Positions 1-5,486 of a stretch of DNA of 9,932 nt are shown here, piece by piece (within the stretch, counting starts at the first letter, position 1; every line of letters starts with the position of its first letter). The notes under the pieces were generated by a model. That model made no database searches. It worked only from the letters and a program-made list of their open reading frames with translations, and was not told the DNA's origin. The stretch comes from Spirochaetaceae bacterium. GTDB taxonomy: Bacteria > Spirochaetota > Spirochaetia > Treponematales > Breznakiellaceae. Both the position numbers and the translations under genes were made by a program. The stretch covers positions 1 through 9,932 of the forward strand of contig JAITKD010000102.1 of assembly GCA_031278575.1 (NCBI GenBank). Direction: 5' to 3'.

Positions 1-509
1 TCGGCAAAAATCTGTACATAATCAACAGCATCGGTATCGGTAACGATCAGGGTAATTCCCCGGAAAATACCGCCGTCATCGGCCCAGTCAAAATGCCTGC
101 CCTGGGGGAGGGCGTCAAAGGTGAATGGATTTTGTACCCTCACCGTGAGAACATTTGTTTTTCCGGCTCGGATATTGTTGGGCAATTCTATAAAAAAAGT
201 CGTAAAACCGGACCCGTAATGCATCCCCGCGTTTTCACCGTTAAACCAAAAGTCAGCGTCCCGGTAAATACCGTTACACTGTAAACACAGCCGCTTGTCG
301 GCAAGGGATTCATCATAATCCAGATGATATTCATACCAGGCTGCGCCACGGTATGTTTCTGTGCCCCCCTCGATGTTATAAGTATGGGGCAACGATACCT
401 CCCGGTAAACCGGGATGCCCTGTTTATGCCATCCGTCCCGAATTCCGATGTTTTCCCGATCAAGCGCAAAACGCCAACGATGGCTAAGTGGTATGGTTTG
501 CCGCCCCAT
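1..509 (-). CDS. Glycoside hydrolase family 2 protein, N-terminal part (beta-galactosidase / beta-glucuronidase type); runs off the left edge
   Basis: Reading the minus strand from an ATG at 509 gives 169 residues with no stop before the window edge. The sequence matches the N-terminal jelly-roll sugar-binding domain of GH2 enzymes: LPHTYN at residues 40-45, the YRGAAWYEY strand near 53-61, GIYRDADFWFNGE at 80-92, a GxxxFxIELP-like strand near 101-110, NVLTVRVQN at 119-127, and DDGGIFRGITLIV at 144-156. These are hallmarks of the family that cleaves beta-galactosides, beta-glucuronides or beta-mannosides. The catalytic barrel lies outside the window, so the substrate cannot be decided. There is no signal peptide, suggesting a cytoplasmic enzyme acting on imported sugars. 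The start is supported by AGGAGG at 514-519, four bases upstream of the ATG. It is divergently transcribed from an AraC-family regulator, which probably controls it. Confidence 0.88.
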   Translation of the reverse strand, partial: MGRQTIPLSHRWRFALDRENIGIRDGWHKQGIPVYREVSLPHTYNIEGGTETYRGAAWYEYHLDYDESLADKRLCLQCNGIYRDADFWFNGENAGMHYGSGFTTFFIELPNNIRAGKTNVLTVRVQNPFTFDALPQGRHFDWADDGGIFRGITLIVTDTDAVDYVQIFA

Positions 510-529
510 AAAATCCTCCTTGATTCTTT

Positions 530-535
530 AGTATA
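530..535 (-). promoter_or_regulatory. Probable -10 box of the GH2 gene
   Basis: TATACT on the minus strand, 20 bases upstream of the GH2 start codon. No good -35 hexamer is seen at 17 bases (553-558 reads CACTCT), which is typical of promoters needing an activator. The tandem 13-bp repeats occupy the region where the -35 box should be. Confidence 0.45.
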
Positions 536-537
536 TA

Positions 538-563
538 TTAGAGTGTACAGTTAGAGTGTACAG
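538..563. repeat. Perfect 13-bp tandem direct repeat, candidate AraC-type operator
   Basis: TTAGAGTGTACAG occurs at 538-550 and again, identically and without spacing, at 551-563. AraC-family proteins commonly bind as dimers to directly repeated half-sites that overlap or abut the -35 region of the target promoter. Here the pair lies immediately upstream of the -10 box of the divergent GH2 gene and about 90-110 bp upstream of the regulator's own start. The repeat identity is directly visible; binding by the neighbouring regulator is inferred. Confidence 0.6.
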
Positions 564-579
564 ATTGCCATGTATTATT

Positions 580-599
580 TTATCCATTATGATGGATAA
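580..599. repeat. Palindrome with 8-bp arms between the divergent GH2 and AraC genes
   Basis: TTATCCAT (580-587) and ATGGATAA (592-599) are perfect inverse complements around a 4-base centre. It lies midway between the two divergent promoters, some 50-75 bp from each predicted transcription start, a sensible place for a second operator, for example for autoregulation or for a CRP-like or LacI-type protein. No specific regulator can be named. Confidence 0.45.
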
Positions 600-614
600 T
601 ATTACACTTTTTTG

Positions 615-644
615 TTGTGGAAACAAGATTTTCTGTGCTATAAT
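615..644 (+). promoter_or_regulatory. Promoter of the AraC-family gene, extended -10, predicted leaderless transcript
   Basis: TTGTGG at 615-620, an 18-base spacer, then TGC-TATAAT with TATAAT at 639-644, giving an extended -10 element. Six bases later comes the ATG at 651, so the predicted start of transcription coincides with the A of the start codon. A second overlapping TATAAT at 644-649 would start even further downstream. There is no Shine-Dalgarno sequence in front of the ATG. Confidence 0.6.
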
Positions 645-650
645 ATAATT

Positions 651-1550
651 ATGGAAAAGAAAGCAAACCCCCGTAAAGCCGATGGTTTTCAAAACGAGTA
701 TCTTTTTGTCCTGCCCGACAAATTTCTTGTGCAGCTTGAAAACAACGAATTGTTTCAGTCCCTGGTGGTCACCGATATCGGTTATTTTCCCCATGCGGCT
801 TACCATTTCCGGCAGCGGCCCCAGGGATGTAAAACCGCTATCCTGATATATTGCAGCGCCGGGTCCGGTTTTTATTCCCTTAACGGAGGAGAAATAAAAA
901 CTATTTCGGCGGGACAGCTTGCGGTCATTCCTCCCGACACGCCCCATAAATACGGCGCGTCCGAAACAAACCCCTGGAGTATATTTTGGGTCCATTTCCG
1001 GGGTATTCTTTTCCAACCCTGGTATACGATTGTTTCTCAATATGTCCCCATCACGGTATCCGATGTATTTGGAGAAAAAATCAGGGAACTGTTCCGCCAA
1101 TGTTTTACTCTGTTGAAGACGCACTGGAAGGATGAGGAATATTTTTATATGTGCCAACTCGTGGGAACGATCCTCGGCATGACTTTATGTGCCGGTAAGG
1201 AATCGGAAATCCAGCTCACCACCGCCGGCAGCATCGGCCTTAAAGATACCATGGTTTTTATGCGGAAACACCTCCACGAGGTGATCACCCTGGACGATTT
1301 GACCAAAGTGTCACGGTTCAGTCCTTCCCACCTGCATAATCTCTTCAAAAACGCAACCGGCCATGCTCCCATAGAATATTTTCTGCGTATCAAAATAGAG
1401 GCCGCATCCCAGGACTTGTACTTTTCCGATTTGCCGGTCAAGGATATTGCCATCGCCTATGGAATCGATGACCCCTATTATTTTTCGCGGCTTTTTAAAA
1501 AGATCATGGGGGTTTCCCCCACAAAATACCGTTCCCAGATTAGGGGCTGA
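651..1550 (+). CDS. AraC-family transcriptional regulator
   Basis: A 299-residue protein with the standard two-part AraC layout. The N-terminal half carries a cupin-like effector-binding and dimerisation domain (roughly residues 40-115, including ISAGQLAVIPPDTPHKY at 85-101, the usual 'PPxxPH' turn). The C-terminal 100 residues hold two helix-turn-helix units: LDDLTKVSRFSPSHLHNLFK near 214-233, and KDIAIAYGIDDPYYFSRLFK near 264-283 followed by the family signature GVSPTKYR at 287-294. It is a DNA-binding regulator of sugar or polysaccharide use, probably of the divergent GH2 hydrolase 141 bp away. The start at 651 is chosen because an in-frame TTG at 612 lies inside the promoter; the ATG has no Shine-Dalgarno and sits where transcription is predicted to begin. 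Family assignment is firm; the effector is unknown. Confidence 0.93.
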   Translation: MEKKANPRKADGFQNEYLFVLPDKFLVQLENNELFQSLVVTDIGYFPHAAYHFRQRPQGCKTAILIYCSAGSGFYSLNGGEIKTISAGQLAVIPPDTPHKYGASETNPWSIFWVHFRGILFQPWYTIVSQYVPITVSDVFGEKIRELFRQCFTLLKTHWKDEEYFYMCQLVGTILGMTLCAGKESEIQLTTAGSIGLKDTMVFMRKHLHEVITLDDLTKVSRFSPSHLHNLFKNATGHAPIEYFLRIKIEAASQDLYFSDLPVKDIAIAYGIDDPYYFSRLFKKIMGVSPTKYRSQIRG

Positions 1551-1809
1551 GGGGATACGTAAGCTCTAAAAACAACACAGGCATGGTCCTAGATGTTGTC
1601 CAACGGTGAATGGGCCTCACAGAACAGCCTATGTAAACGTGGTTTGCGGCGGCGTATTAAACCCGCCTTTCAATGCCCTCCTGTTCTGAAGGTTAAACTT
1701 GACCCGGCATTCAGGTTTTACCGGTTTCAAGACAGACCTTTCCCCGGGACGTTTTCGGTTTACGGTGGAAGAGACGGTTGCTGCGGAACCCCGGGCGGAT
1801 TACCGCTGC
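1551..1809. other. Non-coding or degenerate stretch between the AraC gene and the IS200-like ORF
   Basis: About 260 bases with no recognised gene. A plus frame is open from 1593 to 1892, but its translation is rich in Arg, Pro and Gly, matches nothing I recognise, has no ribosome binding site and overlaps the 3' end of the opposing IS200-like ORF. ACAACA/TGTTGT arms around 1570-1600 could form a weak hairpin after the AraC gene, without a T-run. It is probably flanking sequence of the mobile zone. Confidence 0.35.
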
Positions 1810-2271
1810 CTATCTGGGTGCAGGAGTGGGGGGAAGGGGGAATAGAGGTGAAAAAGCGGCTTGGATCGCCGTTTCCCCCTGCCGGGGTCTGACCCCGATG
1901 CCATGCCCCCACCCCTCTTCGGCATCCTCCTCCAGCGGCGGCTCCCCCTCCAGTATCCACGACCCATACCGGTCCCCCCAGATATGCCCGATCCGCCCCT
2001 CCGCCCGGTTGTACCGTTGGGCAAACACCTGTTTCAGCCACTGTATGATAGCCGGAAGTTCCAGCCCGTCCGCCGGTTTAATGTAAAACATCAGCCAGTC
2101 GTCCTCAAGACGCAGCCCGCGAATCTCGAAAACAAACCGGAGTTTTGTCTCCCGAAACACCTTGGTTAACAGCGCCAGGGCCTTAAAGCGGCGGAACAAC
2201 GGTTCCCGATTGTTGACGCGGGTACGGATTTCGTACCATGCCCCTTGTTTCAGTATCCGTAATGATCTCAT
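1810..2271 (-). CDS. IS200-like / REP-associated-transposase-related protein lacking the HUH motif
   Basis: The 153-residue product resembles the Y1 (IS200/RAYT) transposase fold: an N-terminal strand MRSLRILKQGAWYEIRTRVN, a middle segment up to FEIRGLRLEDDWLMFYIKP (48-66), and the helix plus loop AIIQWLKQVFAQRYN (74-88) ending GHIWGDRY (95-102), like the 'GHLWQGRF' segment of RAYT proteins. Where active enzymes have His-hydrophobic-His before the 'LLIxP' strand, this protein reads Trp59-Leu60-Met61, so metal-dependent nicking should be lost. The part that normally carries the catalytic Tyr, near a 'YIxLNPV' segment, is absent. The C-terminal ~40 residues are low-complexity. The start lacks a Shine-Dalgarno; TATATA lies six bases upstream. 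It may be a domesticated or decaying relative rather than a working transposase. Family placement is by motif resemblance only. Confidence 0.5.
   Translation of the reverse strand: MRSLRILKQGAWYEIRTRVNNREPLFRRFKALALLTKVFRETKLRFVFEIRGLRLEDDWLMFYIKPADGLELPAIIQWLKQVFAQRYNRAEGRIGHIWGDRYGSWILEGEPPLEEDAEEGWGHGIGVRPRQGETAIQAAFSPLFPLPPTPAPR
1883..1897. repeat. Palindrome CGGGGTC-T-GACCCCG inside the 3' end of the IS200-like ORF
   Basis: Seven-base perfect arms (1883-1889 and 1891-1897) around one base. On the minus strand it reads GGGGTCAGACCCC, a motif I recall as frequent beside IS200/RAYT-type transposase genes in diverse genomes; that link is from memory, not from a search. Confidence 0.5.
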
Positions 2272-2716
2272 GGATACTATATAGGATTGACCTGCCGTTT
2301 TGCTTTAGTAACGCATTCGGAAATTTTAAATTCCGCTTAAAATTTCTGCGGGTCAAATTTAGCCAGAAGGACAGGGTGTTCTGTAAGTGCCGCATTATTT
2401 ACAATGGAATTCCGATAAAATGGAAGCAAATGTATCGTACCATAGACCTGCGGTTTTCCCGGAAGCAACCGACTTCCGGGAAAGTTCCTGTCTTTCGGCA
2501 CGGGACATTACGGATATTTGGTCCGATTATTTTGATCGTTTTTTACCATACCATCCCCTGTTTTTTGCAGATATTCTTAATGTTTCAGGGGATAAAAGAC
2601 GCCCGGAACATCTACCGCCGACAGGACCTTCGCAAGATTTTTCAGGTATTTTTTATCTATTTGAATTTGAAATAACCATGTTGAATTATCCGGCGCCGGC
2701 CTGTTATACTAAAACC
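2272..2716. other. AT-rich non-coding spacer between the IS200-like ORF and the AAA-ATPase remnant
   Basis: About 445 bases without a recognisable gene. Plus frames are open (2238-2675 and from 2387 onward) but neither has a ribosome binding site or recognisable motifs, and the frame from 2387 simply runs into the AAA-ATPase remnant whose family start is at 2717. The region ends with the promoter at 2681-2710. A small unrecognised peptide in this stretch cannot be excluded. Confidence 0.35.
2681..2710 (+). promoter_or_regulatory. Promoter of the AAA-ATPase remnant, extended -10, predicted leaderless
   Basis: TTGAAT at 2681-2686, an 18-base spacer, then TGT-TATACT with TATACT at 2705-2710. 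Exactly six bases later is the ATG at 2717. No Shine-Dalgarno is present, so transcription is expected to begin at the start codon. Confidence 0.6.
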
Positions 2717-2899
2717 ATGGCCCCGAGAAAAATGCCCATCGGTATCCAGGATTTTGAAGATATTCGTACCAATGGTTACGTGTATGTGGATAAGACCGCC
2801 TACGTGTACCGGCTGGCATCTGAGACCACCCCCTATTTTCTGACCCGGCCCTGCGGACCCTGGGGGAGTGGAGAACGGAACCGGGGTGAGTTCCGGTGA
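2717..2899 (+). pseudogene. Truncated N-terminus of a predicted AAA-ATPase / PD-(D/E)XK nuclease-like protein (AAA-ATPase_like, DUF1703 type)
   Basis: The first ~45 residues (MAPRKMPIGIQDFEDIR, then GYVYVDKTAYVYRLA and PYFLTRP) match the start of the predicted AAA-ATPase family that normally runs to 500 or more residues and continues 'RPRRFGKSL' into the Walker A loop. Here similarity stops right after FLTRP (about base 2852); the following residues CGPWGSGERNRGEFR are unrelated and end at a stop at 2897-2899. The GKS/T of the P-loop, the rest of the ATPase and the C-terminal nuclease domain are missing. The remnant ends 38 bases from the stop codon of the convergent flavoprotein gene, so a deletion or recombination probably removed the rest. 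A promoter is still present upstream, so a short peptide might be made. Such genes are often multicopy in treponemes and gut anaerobes. Confidence 0.75.
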
Positions 2900-2932
2900 A
2901 ATTCCGCTGTGAGCCTGGGGCGTCCTTCGCTC

Positions 2933-2951
2933 CTTTGCTATCCCAGCAAAG
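2933..2951. repeat. Hairpin spanning the stop codon of the flavoprotein gene
   Basis: CTTTGCT (2933-2939) and AGCAAAG (2945-2951) are perfect complements around a 5-base loop, overlapping the TAG stop (2938-2940). No T-run follows on the minus strand, so it is not a canonical intrinsic terminator; it may still end or protect the ahpC operon mRNA. Confidence 0.35.
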
Positions 2952-4557
2952 CGAGGATTTCCCGGATATTCTTCTTCCCAAAACTCACGATGTGGTCATT
3001 GATAACCAGGCAGGGTACGCTCATCACCTTGTACTGCTCCCGAAGTTCAGGGAAATGGTTGAGGTCGTAGGCCTCCGCGGTGAACCGGGGATTTTCCGTT
3101 GCCATACGCTGGGCCGCCATCACCAGTTCCGGACACATGGTACAGGTGAGGGAGACCAGAATCTTCATGGAAACCGGACCTTGGACGGCCTTTAGGGCTT
3201 CCGTAATCTCCGTGTCCAGGACTTGTCCGGGGCCCGCGGCGTTGTACAAGCCGACAATAAAGGAATTAAACTCATGCCCCCCCGGTACGCCGTGGAAGGC
3301 GATACCCCGGTAGGTTCCGTCCTCCAGGTAGAGCCCTGCCCAGGGGGTGTCTTTGCCGGAAGACTCAAGGGAAAGTATGTCCAGGCGGAGTTTATCCGTC
3401 ATGCCGGCCAACTCTTCCATAAAACGGCGGAGTTCCTCCGATACGGGGCGCTCGTCCAGGCCAAGGCGCAGCACCAGGGGGCGGGCCATTTTTGTAAATA
3501 CCCCTTCAAGCTGCGCCTTGATTTCCGGTGTAAAAAAGCCCCCTTCCGCCCCCTTCCCGCTGTCCGCTCCCTGGGGCAGGCGGGTTACCGGCGGGACCGG
3601 GTGAAGGCCGGTGGCTTCCTGCATAGCCCGGGCGTATTTTTCCAGGGCTGCGGCGGCTTTTGCCCCGTCCCCCACGGCGGTGGCCACCTGGCGCAGATTT
3701 TTTACGCATACGTCCCCCGCGGCGTAAAGCCCCGCTACGCCGGTCTTCTGATCCCCGTCGATGATGACGTAGCCCCGCTCGTCCAGGACCCCCAGGTTCC
3801 TGACCAGTTCGACGGCGGGCTCATAGCCGGCAAACACAAAGACCCCGAAAGAAGCTCCGTCCGGCGGACGGTATTCAATGGTTTCCCCGGTTTTGGTGTT
3901 GCGCCAGCGGGCGTAACTCAGGGCCGTATCGCCCCCCACTTCTTCCAGTTCAGTGTTGGTAAGGACCGTGATTTTTTCGTGGGAACGGGCCGCGTCCGCC
4001 GCGGAAGCGGCGCAGGAAAAATCATTCCCCCGGATAAGAATGGTAACATGACGGGCATAGCGGGTTAAAAAGACCGCCTCTTCCGCCGCGGCAAAACCGC
4101 CGCCCACCACGATAATATCGAGGCCGGTAAAAAATTCACCGTCACAGGTGGCGCAGTAGGCTACCCCCCGGCCTTTAAAAGCCTCCTCCCCCGTAAACCC
4201 AATCTTCCGTGGACGGGCCCCTGAGGCAAGAAGAACCCCAAAAGCCCGAAAGGGCCCCCGGGAAGTCCTGACGGTTTTGATTGCACCCTCAAGGTCCAGG
4301 CTTTCCACCCCGGCCAGGAGGAATTCCGCGCCGAAGCTCTGGGCCTGCCCCCGCATGGTTTCGGTGAGGGCCGTACCGCTGGTCCGTTCTACGCCGGGGT
4401 AGTTAACCACCTCGGCGGTGATGGTGATCTGCCCGCCAAAGCGGTCTTTCTCTACTACCAGCACCCGGTAACGGGCGCGGGCAAGGTACAGGGCGGCGGT
4501 TAGCCCCGCGGGGCCGCCGCCTATCACTATTGCATCGTAAAGCGTCTCTTGTTCCAT
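2938..4557 (-). CDS. AhpF-like flavoprotein disulfide reductase with permuted domain order (thioredoxin-reductase module followed by AhpF N-terminal-type domain)
   Basis: A 539-residue protein. Residues 1-315 are a thioredoxin-reductase-type module: FAD-binding IVIGGGPAG (10-18), the redox pair CATC (135-138), a second nucleotide fold GGGFAAAEEA (152-161), and the FAD-contacting GLYAAGDVC near 300. After a linker (~316-340), residues 341-539 match the tandem thioredoxin-fold N-terminal domain of AhpF, including GHEFNSFIVGLY and the redox pair CTMC (472-475) in SLTCTMCPE, then the cis-Pro segment VMSVPCLVIN. In classical AhpF this domain is N-terminal; here it is at the C-terminus. The likely role is passing electrons from NAD(P)H through FAD, CATC and CTMC to the AhpC encoded 47 bp upstream. 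The usual NADPH signature HRRxxxR is replaced (LIRGNDFSC), hinting at NADH. Start 4557 has AGGA eight bases before it; a longer frame to 4674 would overlap ahpC and adds only unrelated residues. Confidence 0.88.
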   Translation of the reverse strand: MEQETLYDAIVIGGGPAGLTAALYLARARYRVLVVEKDRFGGQITITAEVVNYPGVERTSGTALTETMRGQAQSFGAEFLLAGVESLDLEGAIKTVRTSRGPFRAFGVLLASGARPRKIGFTGEEAFKGRGVAYCATCDGEFFTGLDIIVVGGGFAAAEEAVFLTRYARHVTILIRGNDFSCAASAADAARSHEKITVLTNTELEEVGGDTALSYARWRNTKTGETIEYRPPDGASFGVFVFAGYEPAVELVRNLGVLDERGYVIIDGDQKTGVAGLYAAGDVCVKNLRQVATAVGDGAKAAAALEKYARAMQEATGLHPVPPVTRLPQGADSGKGAEGGFFTPEIKAQLEGVFTKMARPLVLRLGLDERPVSEELRRFMEELAGMTDKLRLDILSLESSGKDTPWAGLYLEDGTYRGIAFHGVPGGHEFNSFIVGLYNAAGPGQVLDTEITEALKAVQGPVSMKILVSLTCTMCPELVMAAQRMATENPRFTAEAYDLNHFPELREQYKVMSVPCLVINDHIVSFGKKNIREILALLG

Positions 4558-4585
4558 GGGCTTAATCCTGTTTTTTGCGAGCGTG

Positions 4586-4601
4586 GCAGCCCCGGGGCTG
4601 C
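4586..4601. repeat. Perfect 16-bp palindrome between ahpC and the reductase gene
   Basis: GCAGCCCCGGGGCTGC is fully self-complementary and fills the middle of the 47-base gap. In RNA it gives a six-pair GC stem with a CCGG loop, starting just after the ahpC stop. No T-run follows directly, so read-through is expected; it could stabilise the 3' end of the ahpC message or lower expression of the downstream reductase. Confidence 0.55.
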
Positions 4602-4604
4602 GGT

Positions 4605-5168
4605 TTACAAAATACCCACCAGGTCGAGGCTGGGTTTCAGCGTCTCGGCGCCGGGTTTCCATTTGGCGGGGCAAACCTGGTCGCCGTGTTCGGCTACGAA
4701 CTGGGACGCCTGGACCCGGCGGAAGATCTCATCGGCGTTACGCCCCACATTATCCGCGACAACCTCGTAGGCCACGATTTTGCCCTGGGGGTTTATGATA
4801 AAGTCTCCCCGGTCGGCCAGACCGTTGGCCTCGATCATCACCCCAAAATCCCGGGCCAGGGCGCCGGTGGGATCCGCCAGCATGGGATACCGGATCTTCC
4901 GGATGGTTTTGGAAACATCATGCCAGGCCTTATGGACAAAGTGGGTGTCACAGGAAACCGAATAGATCTCGCAGCCGATGGCTTTAAAATCGTCGTATTT
5001 ATCTGCCAAATCCTCCAACTCGGTGGGACAGACAAAGGTAAAGTCCGCTGGATAAAAGAAAAAGAGGCTCCATTTACCCAGGATATCGGCTTTGGTTACG
5101 GTTTTGATCGCCTTGTCCTGAAAAGCCTGTACGGAAAAATCACCGACTTCTTTCTGAATTAAAGACAT
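4605..5168 (-). CDS. ahpC: Alkyl hydroperoxide reductase subunit C, typical 2-Cys peroxiredoxin
   Basis: The 187-residue product has the same length as enterobacterial AhpC. It reduces hydrogen peroxide, organic peroxides and peroxynitrite in the cytoplasm. The active-site strand FFYPADFTFVCPTE puts the peroxidatic Cys at 47 with Thr44; the matching catalytic Arg is at 120 (LADRGDF). The resolving Cys is 166 in QVCPAKWKPG, and the C-terminus TLKPSLDLVGIL is the usual AhpC tail. DTHFVHKAWHD (74-84) is another family block. Two further Cys (66, 73) are present. It is first in a minus-strand operon with the permuted AhpF-like reductase, its probable electron donor. Translation start: ATG at 5168 with AGGGAGA at 5177-5183. 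A perfect 18-bp palindrome next to the -10 box suggests repression, probably redox-responsive. Confidence 0.97.
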   Translation of the reverse strand: MSLIQKEVGDFSVQAFQDKAIKTVTKADILGKWSLFFFYPADFTFVCPTELEDLADKYDDFKAIGCEIYSVSCDTHFVHKAWHDVSKTIRKIRYPMLADPTGALARDFGVMIEANGLADRGDFIINPQGKIVAYEVVADNVGRNADEIFRRVQASQFVAEHGDQVCPAKWKPGAETLKPSLDLVGIL

Positions 5169-5200
5169 AATACGTATCTCCCTATTTTATAAGTATGGTT

Positions 5201-5224
5201 ATTATAAGTTAGTTTAAACTAACT
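5201..5224 (-). promoter_or_regulatory. ahpC promoter -10 region with an abutting perfect palindromic operator
   Basis: On the minus strand TATAAT occupies 5201-5206. Directly next to it, 5207-5224, is AGTTAGTTTAAACTAACT, an 18-bp perfect palindrome, lying exactly in the spacer where RNA polymerase binds. No strong -35 is seen at normal spacing (CTTATA at 5224-5229). Peroxide genes are often controlled by PerR, OxyR or MarR-type repressors. The site does not match the PerR box (TTATAAT-n-ATTATAA) well, so the regulator is left unnamed. Confidence 0.55.
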
Positions 5225-5229
5225 ATAAG

Positions 5230-5486
5230 GTTAATATACATCAAGAACAAACCGGGGTCAAGCGTTTTTCGGTTAAACTGGAAGGCCAAGGCTATTTTTT
5301 CCACGGAACCCCGGAACAAAACCGGATTCTCCCGCTTCCGCGGACGGGGAATGAACCTCCGCGGAGTAGCACGCGGCCCTGCGGTCCGGAGCGGTATCTT
5401 AAACGGCGCTTTATTTCAATGAACGTTCCTTCGATTCGAATAAGGTTTTTAAAGGGGAGGCTTCCCCCTGTTTTTTACCCGGAAAC
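5230..5486. other. Intergenic region upstream of ahpC
   Basis: No gene is recognised between the ahpC promoter and the 3' end of the coiled-coil gene. The stretch holds imperfect GC-rich inverted repeats (CCGCGG near 5337-5342 and again near 5362-5367), the self-complementary GAACGTTC near 5421, and a terminator-like hairpin at 5451-5476. Frames crossing it are shadows of the coiled-coil gene in other phases. Confidence 0.4.
5451..5476. terminator. Hairpin flanked by A and T runs, possible (bidirectional) terminator after the coiled-coil gene
   Basis: A G-rich arm AGGGGA (5453-5458) pairs with TCCCCCT (5463-5469, one bulged C) and is followed on the plus strand by TGTTTTTT. It begins 11 bases beyond the stop of the minus-strand coiled-coil gene. 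On that strand the hairpin is preceded by six A and followed by only TTT then A, so it is stronger in the plus direction, where no gene precedes it. Confidence 0.4.

Noticed and set aside
528..1157. Minus-strand frame of 209 codons opposite the AraC gene
   Set aside because: It overlaps both the AraC cupin domain and the intergenic operators and has no recognisable motif.
1593..1892. Plus-strand frame of 99 codons beginning MLSNGEWASQ
   Set aside because: No Shine-Dalgarno or promoter, low-complexity composition, and it overlaps the 3' end of the opposing IS200-like ORF. Not annotated as a gene, though it cannot be fully excluded.
2387..2716. Upstream extension of the AAA-ATPase remnant to an ATG at 2387
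   Set aside because: The family begins at the MxxxKMPIGIQDF segment (2717), and the promoter at 2681-2710 lies inside the extension.
3223..4068. Long plus-strand open frame of 281 codons
   Set aside because: It lies entirely opposite the flavoprotein gene, which has clear domain matches; it has no recognisable motif and is a GC-driven shadow.
4558..4674. Longer start for the flavoprotein (39 extra residues)
   Set aside because: The extension is the reverse frame of ahpC's 3' end and the intergenic palindrome; the FAD motif is correctly placed with the start at 4557, which has an AGGA site.
4575..5162. Plus-strand open frame of 195 codons
   Set aside because: It is antisense to ahpC, whose identity is certain; no start signal and no family match.
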